Translations under genes and position numbers: made by a program
Shown here: piece by piece, positions 46,957 through 57,858 of the stretch
How positions within the stretch are numbered: the stretch's first letter is position 1
Layout: each line of letters begins with the position of its first letter
Notes under the pieces: generated by a model
Databases searched by the model: none
What the model was told of the DNA's origin: nothing
What the model saw: the letters and a program-made list of their open reading frames with translations, nothing else
NCBI RefSeq assembly: GCF_036588685.1
Contig: NC_086376.1
Span: forward strand, 57,621,166 to 57,685,165
Length of the DNA: 64,000 bases
From: Mytilus trossulus
Taxonomy: Eukaryota; Mollusca; Bivalvia; Mytilida; Mytilidae
Reading direction: 5' to 3'

Positions 46957-48179
46957 CCTGTCGTAAATAAAACAAAATATGTGAAAGAAGCAAGTAATGA
47001 AAATTATTTTCGAATCCAATAAAGCTTTTATATTCCCACTTTTCAAATTCAACGAAGTTAGATTTAGAGGCCAACAATTCGATTTTCTGTGATAGTGACA
47101 GAATGATTTTGAAAACGAATATCCTTGCCTGGTAAAACTTGCCCAAGCCAACTTAATGAAAATGAAAACACTGCAACACAGGTAAAATGCAGGATATAGT
47201 TGTATCAAAAATATATTTTTCGAGAGGCAATACTGCGGGGAAAAACCAGAACGTGTAGCAACAGATTTAATTATTAGTCAATCTACAAACAACAACAAAA
47301 TCTGCACCCCCCCCCTTTTCACCCGAGAAAATGGTTGTCCCGTTAGATATTTATTAGTCTGTCGTTTAAATATACTTCATAAAAATCCCGCCTATGATGC
47401 GATATTATCAATGTGACAACTTGACAACTATACCCACCACATAAATGAAGTGAATGTGCAAAACTTTAGGCAACCATTCAGCCTTCAACAATGAGAAAAC
47501 CCCATTCGGCAAAGTTAGCTAGAAAATGCTCAGACATGAAAAATATGAAACAATTCAATTGAGATAACTAAAGGCCTTATTTTTATGAAAACAATTTACG
47601 AAAAACAAACATGACAGACATGAACCAACGGCAATCAATGACTGAACTACAAGCTCCTGACATGGGACAGGACAGGCACCAGTAGAATGATGCGGGATTG
47701 AACTTGGTTGAAGGCACCAACCATATGTTTACCCCGGGACAGTGGTGTTACAGTAAAAAAAAATGCATGTCTGTGATTAATTGCAAGTTCTGTATCTTTC
47801 TTCGGGTTTTCTGCACTGATTTCCCTTTACTTTGTTTTCGAATGACTTTTACCACGAACCCAATAATTAACATGACATTGTTTCTCACAGGCACTATATT
47901 AAAGTATATATATAGATACAAAGAGAAAAAAGCAGAGGCTAGTGCCTGTGTTGATCCATAGTTATACAAACGCTAACTTACCAATACCAGTTTTAAAATA
48001 TTTCCAATGTTATTCAGTTTCCTTAATATTATACAAGTTAAAATGTTTGATTTCGTATCATATGTCGGCCTAGGCTAACTTTGTAAAATATCTATACTCC
48101 ACTTTTCAACTTACTTTTAAAACAAATAAAGAAAAAAACAACGGCTAAACAAATGTAAAATGTAGATATGTATCTTACC
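46957..48179 (-). other. Predicted 5' UTR intron of the His/Lys-rich gene
   Basis: On the minus strand a donor ATCGAAAG|GTAAGATA ends a leader exon at 48179, and an acceptor TTTTATTTACGACAG starts the coding exon at 46957, 37 bases before the ATG. The intron contains a fragment of repeat E (47465-47660) and short frames (such as 47698-47961 +) that I do not consider genes. Confidence 0.5.
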
Positions 48180-48263
48180 TTTCGATAATGAACAACAGTC
48201 AACAGATTTTTTTCTTCTTTAGACCGTGAGCTAAGATTTAAATGGCAAATGAAACTACGTTCT

Positions 48264-48319
48264 TTATATATATTTCTGACCAAGTTCAAGGAAATCGGTG
48301 AGTCGATCGTGACGATCGA
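48264..48319 (-). promoter_or_regulatory. TATA box and upstream perfect palindrome for the His/Lys-rich gene
   Basis: TATATAA (minus) at 48264-48270 lies about 85 bases before the predicted leader donor. Upstream, TCGATCG-TGA-CGATCGA (48303-48319) is a perfect inverted repeat with 7-bp arms, a possible dimeric factor site. Both are sequence predictions only. Confidence 0.4.
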
Positions 48320-49735
48320 ACATTTTGTTAAAGAATTTTAATGATTTTTATTGTTTTTATGCGTGACACCAAAAAAGTAATATACTGTTGAATTACTTCT
48401 TAAATGAAAAATGCATTGAAGGGAGTCGTATATAGTTTCATCATCTTTGTAAATCGATATTTTTCTGTAATCAAAAAATAAATTAATTACTGTATTACGC
48501 TAAAACCTATACGTGCACGACTTTACATGTATTGATTTGAGATAAGAATATAAACTTATCTTTTAAAAGTTTAATAATATTGACTTTTAAGTTAACCAAA
48601 ATAAAAAGTAAATTAACCTAGTATCAAAATAAAGTTATAAAAGGTCCTGTTATAAATTTTGAAAGCGATACGTGTGTGTTATGTTTCCCCCATGTTTTAG
48701 GCCCTGACGTCTTTCACATTTGAAGTGACTTCTTGATCAGATATATTCAATTTCTTTGCTTCAAAACAAACTGTTGTCACAAACTATCACGGCCATGCAC
48801 ACACTAAGGTTTCCACGAGTTTCAGTGCCTTTCTAAAGTCATGATTCCTTTATAGATTTTACAAAATCTGATCATAGTGATGTCCTTAAACAGCATGAAG
48901 TTTAAAGTCCACGAAGAGGATCATTTGTTTGAATTGGTCCCTCTTTTCCCCTACATTAACATATTTAGACTGAGACTATTACAACAGTCCTCAGTAGTGG
49001 TCGTAAGTTCATAGAAGTCTTCTTATACACTATCCATTTTTAATTGATTGATTGTTGTTTGTTCAGTGGCAAACATTTCATACATGTCCAGGACTAGACA
49101 ACAATTTCTGAAACAGAAATTTCCACCTTTAGCTTAAAGCCATGAACACAACAACTATCTAGACATAGTTTCCACAATAACAAATTGGGTAAAAAATAGT
49201 CAAACAGGAGCAAAAAATTGTAAAAGGAGTTGACTGTCATTTTCTAGCAATGTTGACTTAATAGTTCTGGTTCTGCTGTTCATTTTTGTAAACTGCATTT
49301 ACTGCTATCTGTTTTTATCCATTTTCAATTCCTTGTTATCTGTTATAAGTCAAATAAATTTGCTGTTTTGCTGTTATTTGAACCCTGTTTCCCCCTTCTA
49401 TTAACAAGACTGCACCTGTTCACTCTACACAGGTCAAGGCATTGAATTTGAACTCCCCTGCATTTTTACAAGAAGTGGCTGTAAATTCATACATCCTGCA
49501 CAACCAAATGGACACCCTACCTCAGAAAGTGTTTTACTGTCTCTTGAAGGAAGACCAAAGGTGACCATGTTTCTATACTCCAGTCACTAGTGGTGTATAA
49601 AGTATTTGATGAATAGACCTAACCACAGAAAACTTTTTAATAACTTTGAAAATGCAGTCAAGGTTAGGTGAACTGTGCCAAAAAAAAACATATTCACCTA
49701 AGAATCATTTCTTACAAATCATATATAGTTTATCT
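48320..49735. other. No gene recognised; intergenic
   Basis: AT-rich sequence between the His/Lys-rich gene promoter and a family D repeat. No coding exon seen on either strand. Confidence 0.4.
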
Positions 49736-49740
49736 AGTGT

Positions 49741-50035
49741 AAAATTGAGAATGGAAATGGGGAATGTGTCAAAGAGACAACAACCCGACCAAATAAAAAA
49801 AAACAAAAAAAAAGCAACAGCAGAAGATCACAAACAGGTCTTCAATGTAGCGAGAAATTCCAGCACCCAGAGGCGTCCTTCAGCTGGCCCCTAAACAAAT
49901 ATATACTAGTTCAGTGATAATGAACGCCATACTAATTACTAAATTGTACACAAGAAACTAAAATTAAAATAATACAAGACTAACAAAGGCCAGAGGCTCC
50001 TGACTTGGGACAGGTGCAAAAATGCGGCGGTTTCT
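49741..50035 (-). repeat. Repeat family D copy, minus orientation
   Basis: ATTGAGAATGGAAATGGGGAATGTGTCAAAGAGACAACAACCCGACC through CAGAGGCGTCCTTCAGCTGGCCCC to AAAAATGCGGCGG. It is the reverse complement of 13312-13596. The open frame at 49646-49894 runs through it and is not a gene. Confidence 0.8.
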
Positions 50036-50491
50036 AGTGTTTATACCGGTAGTATCTGAGAAAAGGACCTAGCCCCAAAACCTTTGTTGACCAATGATCA
50101 ATGAAAATGAAGTCAAGGTCAAACCAACCCCTTCAAAGGGTCACTTTCCTCTTACAATCATGTCATACACCACATATAGTTGACCTATTACTTATATCTG
50201 AGAAAACTATAATAGCTATTCATAGATTTGACCCAAATTCTCATATTTGGTTTATATGTAAAACATGAAAAAAAAAATTCAAACATTCTCTAAGCATTGT
50301 TGTGATTTGGAAGGAAGTATGGAAGGACAGGCATACTTTGCTTCTTCAGCAAGAGTGTGCACAAGGGGGTGGGGCAAAAACATACTCTTGCAAACATTTC
50401 TAATGCTGAGTAAAATAAGTTCATGTTAAATTAATTCTCTAGTCTTGACTCAGAGAAACGGTCAGATTGACATGTGACACTATTGTTGAAA

Positions 50492-51865
50492 CAAGAGGCT
50501 CTCAAGAGCCTGAATCGCTCACCTGAATTTTTTTGGTTTAATCTCTCATCAATGATTATTTTGGCTTTTCAATTTATTTAAATGTTCTTTGAATCGTCCT
50601 ATTTTCTTCAAAAGCAAAAAAAAATCATTTTCTCCTATGTTCTATTTTAGCCATAGGAGCTATGTTTCTTGACATACAAGGAAATGAAATATAAAATTTA
50701 TACTAGATACTCTGAAACTCTGAAACTCATTTAGCCTAAGTTCGGCTGAAATTGATACAGCAGTTTCAAAAGAGAAGATTTTTTAAAGTAAGTCAACATG
50801 ATGAACAAATTGTGAAAAAAGTCTTTAAAGGGCAATAACTCCTAAAGGGGTCAATTGACAATTTTGGTCAAACTGACTTATTTGTAGATCTTATTTTACT
50901 GATCATTTTTGCTGTTTACAGTTTATCTTTATCTATAATAATATTCAAGATAATGACCAAAAACTGCAAAATTTCCTTAAAATTACCATTTAAGTGGCAG
51001 CAACCCAACAATTGGATGTTTGATTCATCTGAAAATTTCAGGGCTGATAGATATTGACCTAATGAATATTTTTACTCCATGTCAGATTTGCTCTTAATGC
51101 TTTCGTTTTTGAGATATAAGCCAAAAACTGCATTTGACCCCTATGTTCTATTTTAAGTAACGGCGGCCATGTTTTTTGACGGATCAAAAATCAAAGCACA
51201 CGCTTTGTGCAGGATAATCTAAGGAACAATCATGCTTAGTTTTAACCAAATCCATTCAGTAGTTTCAGAGGAGAAGATTTTTTAAAGTTAGCAAATATGA
51301 TGAACAAATTGTGAAAAATTGTCATTAAAGGACAATAACCCCTTAAGGGGTCAATTGACAATTTTGGTCATATTAACTTATTTGTAGATCTTACTTTGCT
51401 GATCTTATTTGCTGTTTACAGTTTATCTTTATCTATAATAATATTCAAGATAATGACCAAAAACTGCAAAATTTCCTTAAAATTACCAATTAAGTGGCAG
51501 CAACCCAACAATGGTTTGTTTGATTCATCTGAAAATTTCAGGGCTGATAGATCTTGACCTAATGAACATTTTAACCCCATGTCAATTTTGCTCTAAATGC
51601 TTTCGTTTTTGAGATATAAGCCAAAAACTGCATTTGACCCCTATGTTCTATTTTAAGTAACAGCGGCCATGTTTTTTGACAGATCAAAAATCGAAGCGCA
51701 CATTTTGTGCAGGATATACTAAGGAACAATCATGTTAAGTTTCATTCAAATCCATTCAGTAGTTTCAGAGGAGAAGATGTTTGAAAAATTGTTAACGACG
51801 ACAGACGACGACGGACACCAAGTGATGAGAAAAGCTCACATGGCCTTTTAGGCCAGGTGAGCTAA
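50492..51865. repeat. Multicopy element with GCTCACCT ends and two ~0.5-kb internal tandem units
   Basis: It begins AGAGGCTCTCAAGAGCCTGAATCGCTCACCTG and ends GCTCACATGGCCTTTTAGGCCAGGTGAGC, giving inverted GCTCACCT/AGGTGAGC ends. The interior holds two ~498-bp tandem units (about 50775-51272 and 51273-51771), each with GATGAACAAATTGTGAAAAA, GGGGTCAATTGACAATTTTGGTCA and TTTGACCCCTATGTTCTATTTTAAGTAAC. No coding capacity. I recognise the ends as common in bivalve genomes. It lies just beyond the 3' end of MED28. Confidence 0.75.
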
Positions 51866-52003
51866 AAACCAAATTGACAACTCAAATGCCTTATTTTTTT
51901 TTTTAAAGTTGTCTGGGTGCAGTCTTATTAAACAAAATACCAACACTCCCATACCTTTAACTTATAATAGATAATTCCTCTACACTTTTAAACATCATAC
52001 ACT

Positions 52004-52009
52004 TTTATT
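52004..52009 (-). terminator. Poly(A) signal of MED28
   Basis: AATAAA on the minus strand, about 365 bases beyond the stop codon at 52372. Confidence 0.5.
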
Positions 52010-52371
52010 GAAAATCTTTATAAAATCCACACTAAATGCTGATAAAATTCAGCAATTTTGTATATTTCTTCTATGTCTGCATTCCATACAACATTTATTT
52101 TTCAGATACTGCAATTTATGATACAAATGACTCAGCACTATTCCAGAAATAATTGCACTTGGGTGTGGGGAGCACATTTTGTATACCCTCTACATGCATG
52201 AAATTTTAATTGACTGTGTGTACCTTTTTCTGATCTAAAATCAAAAACACATAACATAACAAGTATATCTTAATATAAGTGACTCCAAACTTAACTAATT
52301 TCTGGAATAGCCCTTAGTTCAAAACAATTTAGAAAAGCTGCCATGATGAACAATATCAAATACAATTTGCA

Positions 52372-55300
52372 CTATCTTCGTTCCTGCATCCCCAAACTGG
52401 ACATTGTCTCCAGACTGGCCAATGCTGATGGCACTTGTGATGAGTATGCTGGTGGTGGCTGATGTCCAGGACCAGGCCCCTGAGGTGGCATCATCATCCC
52501 TACAGTCTGAGGGGGGCCTTGATTATGGTGGGGATGATACATTTGACTTCCTCCCATTGGTGCCATCTGTGTCCCTCCTTGAACATTATAACCATGAGGT
52601 GGATGCATCTGTTGTGACTGATGGGGTTGGTGGCTCTGAGCACCATGTGACCCAGGCAAGCTCCCACCTGGTCCCCTCTGAATATTATTTAATAATGTCT
52701 GCCATTGCTGTAATTTTTCTTGATTGCGTTTGATTAAAGCATCTTTCCTCTCAAGTTCTGCTCTCAGATCCTCAGTTTCCTGTAATCATAGAAATATATA
52801 TATCATCATTCTTGACAAATTAAATATTGTTTTTATCACAATGTATTTGTTAAGGAAGGTTCGTCCGTCCGTCTGTCCTGCTTCAGGTAGCAATACACAG
52901 TTAGAAGTTTAGTTTCGCATTATGGCCCCTGTGAATTTTTTAAATGTGAAAGTTTTTGTACAATAAAATTGATTTTTAGATAATTGAGGAATAATATAGC
53001 CTTCTTAGTGTGTTTATATGAATATTTAGATTGTTTTTAACATGTTTTATAGGCCATTTATATGATTGACAGTCCGTATTTTCCTATCCGTACCGTCCAT
53101 AGGTCCATAAATTATGGTAGTGTTTATCAACAAAGATTTTGCGCTCGATCTTTTCAATTCAATTTTATGGAAAAACGAGCAGGAAGGCATATGATTTTTT
53201 TTGAACCACTTGATAGATATAAACCTATGGATTCAGGAAAGGTATCACTGTAACTGATTGAAATTTTCCTTTAGACCAAATTTTGGAGACTTTTTTGACA
53301 TGTTCACCCCCCTTTTTTGCTATATTTTGTATCTAAGAAATGCAGATTGTTGCCATGGTTACACCCAAAAGGGATTATATTTCACCCTTATGACCATTAG
53401 AAATCAAATCTATGGAAGATTCTCTTTCTAAAAGTATATACATGCATAACACACATATAAAGCCTTCTTTGTTAGACAGGAGGGGAAAGAGGGTGTTTAA
53501 AAATTATGAGTGTCAATTTTAAGTTTTTTTCCTAACTGTGTATTGCTACCTTATGGCATTTGACAAAGCTAAGAATTCCTTTTTTTAGACAAATCATACC
53601 ACAAATCTATTGATATTTAGGTTATAGATACATTTCTCAGGGAGAAACAACCTTTAGTTTGACAATATATGTTAGTTTTGTTGTTTATTGTCCTTAGCAA
53701 CCAATATAGACATTTTGACACAAAGACTTGGTTCCGTCATAAATTGATACTTTATTGGCTACGCCTTGGAAAAGAAGGTTGCGCGTTATGTAGAAACCTT
53801 AGAAGGGAACGCTTTATATTTTTTCATGCGACTAAATCAAATTTATTATTTTAGCAAGTATAAAGTCACAATTAAGCATGAATTATGCCTAAATTTTTTC
53901 CCGCTGTTATAAATAAATTAAAATTCAGTATCTACTAAATTTTAACCAAGGATATGGTATGGTAATACACAACACAATTGACATTCTTAAGCTTCAAAAT
54001 AGCTTTAACTTGTAACCTTTGTCTACTGTAAAGGTTGATTTAAGTTTTTAAACAAGAAAAGACAGGCTTAGAAGGTATAGTTTGAGAAATTTGACTAAAA
54101 AAGGAGAAAATGCCCTTTGGCATGGCATGTTTCATAAAATCACTTTTTTGATGCATTTCAGTGTCAATTGCTAACCTTCATAAAATCTTTATTTCTGAAC
54201 CGATTTTCAAAACGAGCAGGCGAAAATGCTCGTTTTAACTAGTAGAAAACAGAAATCCATTTAAAGTGGAATTGGAAAAAAAAATGTTAATCCTTAAGGT
54301 AGCAATACACAGTTAGAAGTTTAGTTTCGCATTATGGCCCCTGTGAATTTTTTAAATGTGAAAGTTTTTGTACAATAAAATTGATTTTTAGATAATTGAG
54401 GAATAATATAGCCTTCTTAGTGTGTTTATATGAATATTTAGATTGTTTTTAACATGTTTTATAGGCCATTTATATGATTGACAGTCCGTATTTTCCTATC
54501 CGTACCGTCCATAGGTCCATAAATTATGGTAGTGTTTATCAACAAAGATTTTGCGCTCGATCTTTTCAATTCAATTTTATGGAAAAACGAGCAGGAAGGC
54601 ATATGATTTTTTTTGAACCACTTGATAGATATAAACCTATGGATTCAGGAAAGGTATCACTGTAACTGATTGAAATTTTCCTTTAGACCAAATTTTGGAG
54701 ACTTTTTTGACATGTTCACCCCCCTTTTTTGCTATATTTTGTATCTAAGAAATGCAGATTGTTGCCATGGTTACACCCAAAAGGGATTATATTTCACCCT
54801 TATGACCATTAGAAATCAAATCTATGGAAGATTCTCTTTCTAAAAGTATATACACACATATAAAGCCTTCTTTGTTAGACAGGAGGGGAAAGAGGGTGTT
54901 TAAAAATTATGAGTGTCAATTTTAAGTTTTTTTCCTAACTGTGTATTGCTACCTCAGGTTAAAGTTTTTGGTCGAGGTAGTTTTTGATAAAGTTTAAGTC
55001 CAATCAACTTGAAACTTAGTACACATGTTCTTTATGGTATGATCTTTCTAATTTTAATGCCAAATTAGAGATTTTACCCCATTTTCATTGTCCACTGAAC
55101 AAAGAAAATGATAGTGCGGATGGGGCATCTGTGTACTGGGGCACACATTCTTGTTTCTTCATATAATGATACACATGATAAAGATCTTTAAGAGATGATT
55201 AAGACTTACATCTTTAATGACTTGTTCAGGTTTCTGCTTTGACAACACCAGCCTTTTGTTGAGGAAGAATGCCTCTGTCTGTCTACATAAATCTAGGAAC

Positions 55301-57457
55301 TTTTGGAAAGTTTGTTCTGCTCCTGAAAATTTACAAAACATAAATGTGAAAATAAGTCTACACATTATGTCATATTAAAGGATGAATACATCAGATTACT
55401 CGAGTCATACTGGTCACAATACAAAATTTTTAATGTCACTTATTTTTTCGCTATAGGTAGATTATTGTTAACACATATATGAAATAATTTATATTTTTGC
55501 TATTCAAAATATATGAAAGGGTTGAATTTTGTATTGTCTCGTCTGCTCACCTCTTACTGTTACGTTAAGAACTGAAGTGACCCCTCAGACGATCAAATCT
55601 ATTTGTTTACTGATTAATCTGCTGTTTTTTCATCAAATTTCTTAATAGTCCAATCTCAAAATAAAATTCAGAATGAGCTACACCAGCTGACACTGAGGTC
55701 AATCGATATGAATGACGTTATTAAACGAGTGATTAGGCCAGGTGCAAAAAAGAGACTTTCAGACTCTCTGACATAATAACATTACTTATATATCATGTAT
55801 ATTGTGACATTATAGGAAATGTATGGAAATATGCATAAATGTGCAAGTGTTGTATTATAATCAATATTCTATTTTGAACCTCTTCTTCCTACCTAATGAT
55901 CATAGATTAATTAGTCAGATAATTTACCTGGTTTCAACTCGTCTGTGTCTTGGGTGTTAAAGTGTTCCTGACTGGTTACAGCTGCTGTGCAATTCTGAAA
56001 TGTTAATGAAAGAGGCTTTTGCTTTTCAAATTACCAAAAGACTAAGCACTTCTCAAGTTGCAGTTTGATTTGATCCATTCTTTAAATAATTCAATTCAAT
56101 AAAATAATAATTATAATGGCTAAAAAGCCTAAATCCTTCTGCAGAAACAGAAAACAGAAAAAAATGTCCATCAAAATCCAAAAATGATTTTATCTTTCTG
56201 AAACACAATTGCAAATTGCATTTTTATATATCTACACAAAAATGTAGAGGATGCCAGGCCTTGCGACTTTTAAAACTGTACATGTAAGTCTGTACATAGT
56301 GTAGTTTTTGAGGAATAAATACAGTCATAGTGTAGTTTTTGAGGAATAAATACAGTCATAGTGTAGTTTTTGAGGAATAAATACAGTCATAGTGTAGTTT
56401 TTGAGGAATAAATACAGTCATAGTCATGATATTTGTCCATTTTTTATGATGAACGGTTCATCAGACCCTATGGTTTAAATGGATGATTTTTCACCTCAAA
56501 ATTTACTCTGAGTACAGACAAATCTGTACATCTGGGAAAGATTTAAGGCATAGCATCCCCTAGATAAATAAATTTCAAATATGTTTTATGTTTAAGAAAA
56601 ATAAAAACTTTACAGGATTTTGTGGTGCACTTTTTCATTCCTCCAGAAGGTGCCAAAATAAACATGTTTGGAAAGGGGAAGAGATTTGAGTACTTCCCCC
56701 AGGTAATAATTGAAGTGAGCTGTATTGAGTGACATGGACAATAGATGGACAAAAAGGCACAGGAAAAAAGTCATGGAAAAAAAGGCACAGGAACAAAGGT
56801 CACAGGAAAAAGTCACTGGAAAAAAGTCACAATATATATTTTGTATGGAAATGAACACATTTTAATTCACTTTTATTCCCCTTTAAAAGTGTCCTGTACC
56901 AAGTCAGGAAGATGGCCATTGTTATAATATTGTTCGTTTCTGTGTGTGTTGCATTTTAACGTTGAGTCGTTTGTGTTTTCTCTTATTTTTGAGATATTGA
57001 GTTAAGACGTGGCACGGTACTTGTTTATCCCAAATTCATGTATTTGGTTTTCATGTTATATTTGTTATTCTCGTGGTGTTTTGTCTGTTGCTTGGTCCGT
57101 TTCTGTGTGTGTTGCGTTTCGGTGTTGTGTCATTGTTCTCCTCTTATATATGATGCGTTTCCCTCGGTTTTAGTTTGTTACCCCGATTTTGTTTCTTGTC
57201 CATGGATTTATGAGTTTTGAACAGCGGTATACTACTGTTGCCTTTATTTATATTCTTTGGCTTATATATGTATACTACAATTTGATTTGGTATGTTTTCA
57301 AAGACAAAGAAGTTCTATTTCATGACAATATATAATTTTGAATTAAATAAAATAAAACATTATTTCATAGAAGTTATTTTGAATGTAAAATTACCTGAAA
57401 AGAAGACTCAAGCTCATCAATTAAATGAAAATTGGGTTTCAAATTTTCTGGGTTCAT
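52372..57457 (-). CDS. MED28: Mediator complex subunit 28 (4 exons, about 216 aa)
   Basis: Exons on minus: 57457-57395, 55994-55928, 55322-55210 and 52779-52372. Phases and GT-AG borders all agree. Exon 1 starts [10 protein letters not shown] and reaches [10 protein letters not shown], the conserved LVDELESSF segment. Exon 3 encodes [19 protein letters not shown] followed by [11 protein letters not shown], and exon 4 opens with [20 protein letters not shown], the coiled-coil region typical of MED28. An in-frame stop lies just upstream of the chosen ATG. MED28 is a head-module-associated subunit of Mediator, which links transcription factors to RNA polymerase II. The C-terminal ~95 residues are a Pro/His/Gln/Met/Gly-rich tail with PPPAY, different from the short vertebrate tail. 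Intron 3 contains composite element II, and intron 1 a 31-bp tandem repeat. Confidence 0.9.
52886..54953. mobile_element. Composite element II: ~660-bp terminal direct repeats with inverted ends, TCA target duplication (in MED28 intron 3)
   Basis: Unit A (52886-53550, 665 bp) and unit B (54298-54953, 656 bp) are nearly identical apart from a ~9-bp deletion in B. Each starts GGTAGCAATACACAGTTAG and ends with the reverse complement. TCA flanks the whole element (52883-52885 and 54954-54956). The 747-bp spacer begins TTATGGCATTTGACAAAGC and ends TCCTTAA, and is homologous to the spacer of element I (for example TTTATTGTCCTTAGCAACCAA.ATA.A.ATTTTGACAC). The units differ from those of element I at perhaps a quarter of positions. 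The AATAAA near the unit start is kept. Confidence 0.75.
56295..56424. repeat. 31-bp tandem repeat, about four copies, in MED28 intron 1
   Basis: The unit CATAGTGTAGTTTTTGAGGAATAAATACAGT is repeated four times without visible change, followed by a partial copy. Confidence 0.9.
56890..57250 (-). repeat. Repeat family C copy, minus orientation, in MED28 intron 1
   Basis: The long form matching 24316-24740: GTGTCCTGTACCAAGTCAGGAAGATGGCCATTGTTATA, AAGACGTGGCACGGTACTTG, CTCGTGGTGTTTTGTCTG and GAACAGCGGTATACTACTGTTGCCTTTAT. The two short frames inside it are not genes. Confidence 0.8.
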
Positions 57458-57858
57458 TGTATTTTCTTCCTACCAGTATAAATATCTATTGTCTATTCTT
57501 CGTTGCAAACATATTTCGGAAACCAGTAAAATTATAAACCTTAAAACAAGAACGGAATTCCGGACTTAATTATTTAAGGTTCATTATAAGATATCCTAAT
57601 AAGTGTACTAACTTATTCCTTTGCGTAATTTTGTTAACAAAAAATGATTCAAACATTCTCGCCACTTGTCTTTCTCACACAAAACAAAACCAGTGGAAAT
57701 GAAAGAACAGTTAAAAATATCCGGACTTGATCCTGCAGATATCCTAACCGAGTTTGGTTCAAAATTAGTTACGACTTCGAAGAAAGAGGATGTAAATATT
57801 TGCAAAATGGTTTGACAACCTTTCCAATCCAAATTTAGTTGAACAGAATATTTATGCA
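57458..57858. promoter_or_regulatory. Shared divergent promoter region, MED28 (-) and TMEM127 (+)
   Basis: Only 401 bp separate the two start codons. The word ATATCCGGACTTGAT/ATTCCGGACTTAAT occurs twice (about 57554-57568 and 57717-57731), a possible paired factor site. No TATA box is evident at a sensible distance for either gene, as expected of a housekeeping bidirectional promoter. Confidence 0.5.

Noticed and set aside
47698-47961. 87-codon frame in the predicted leader intron of the His/Lys-rich gene
   Set aside because: No domain, opposite strand to the gene, and lies beside repeat E debris.
52404-52733. 109-codon plus-strand frame at the MED28 terminal exon
   Set aside because: Antisense of the MED28 coiled coil and Pro/His-rich tail. 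The minus strand has conserved protein similarity and correct splice sites.
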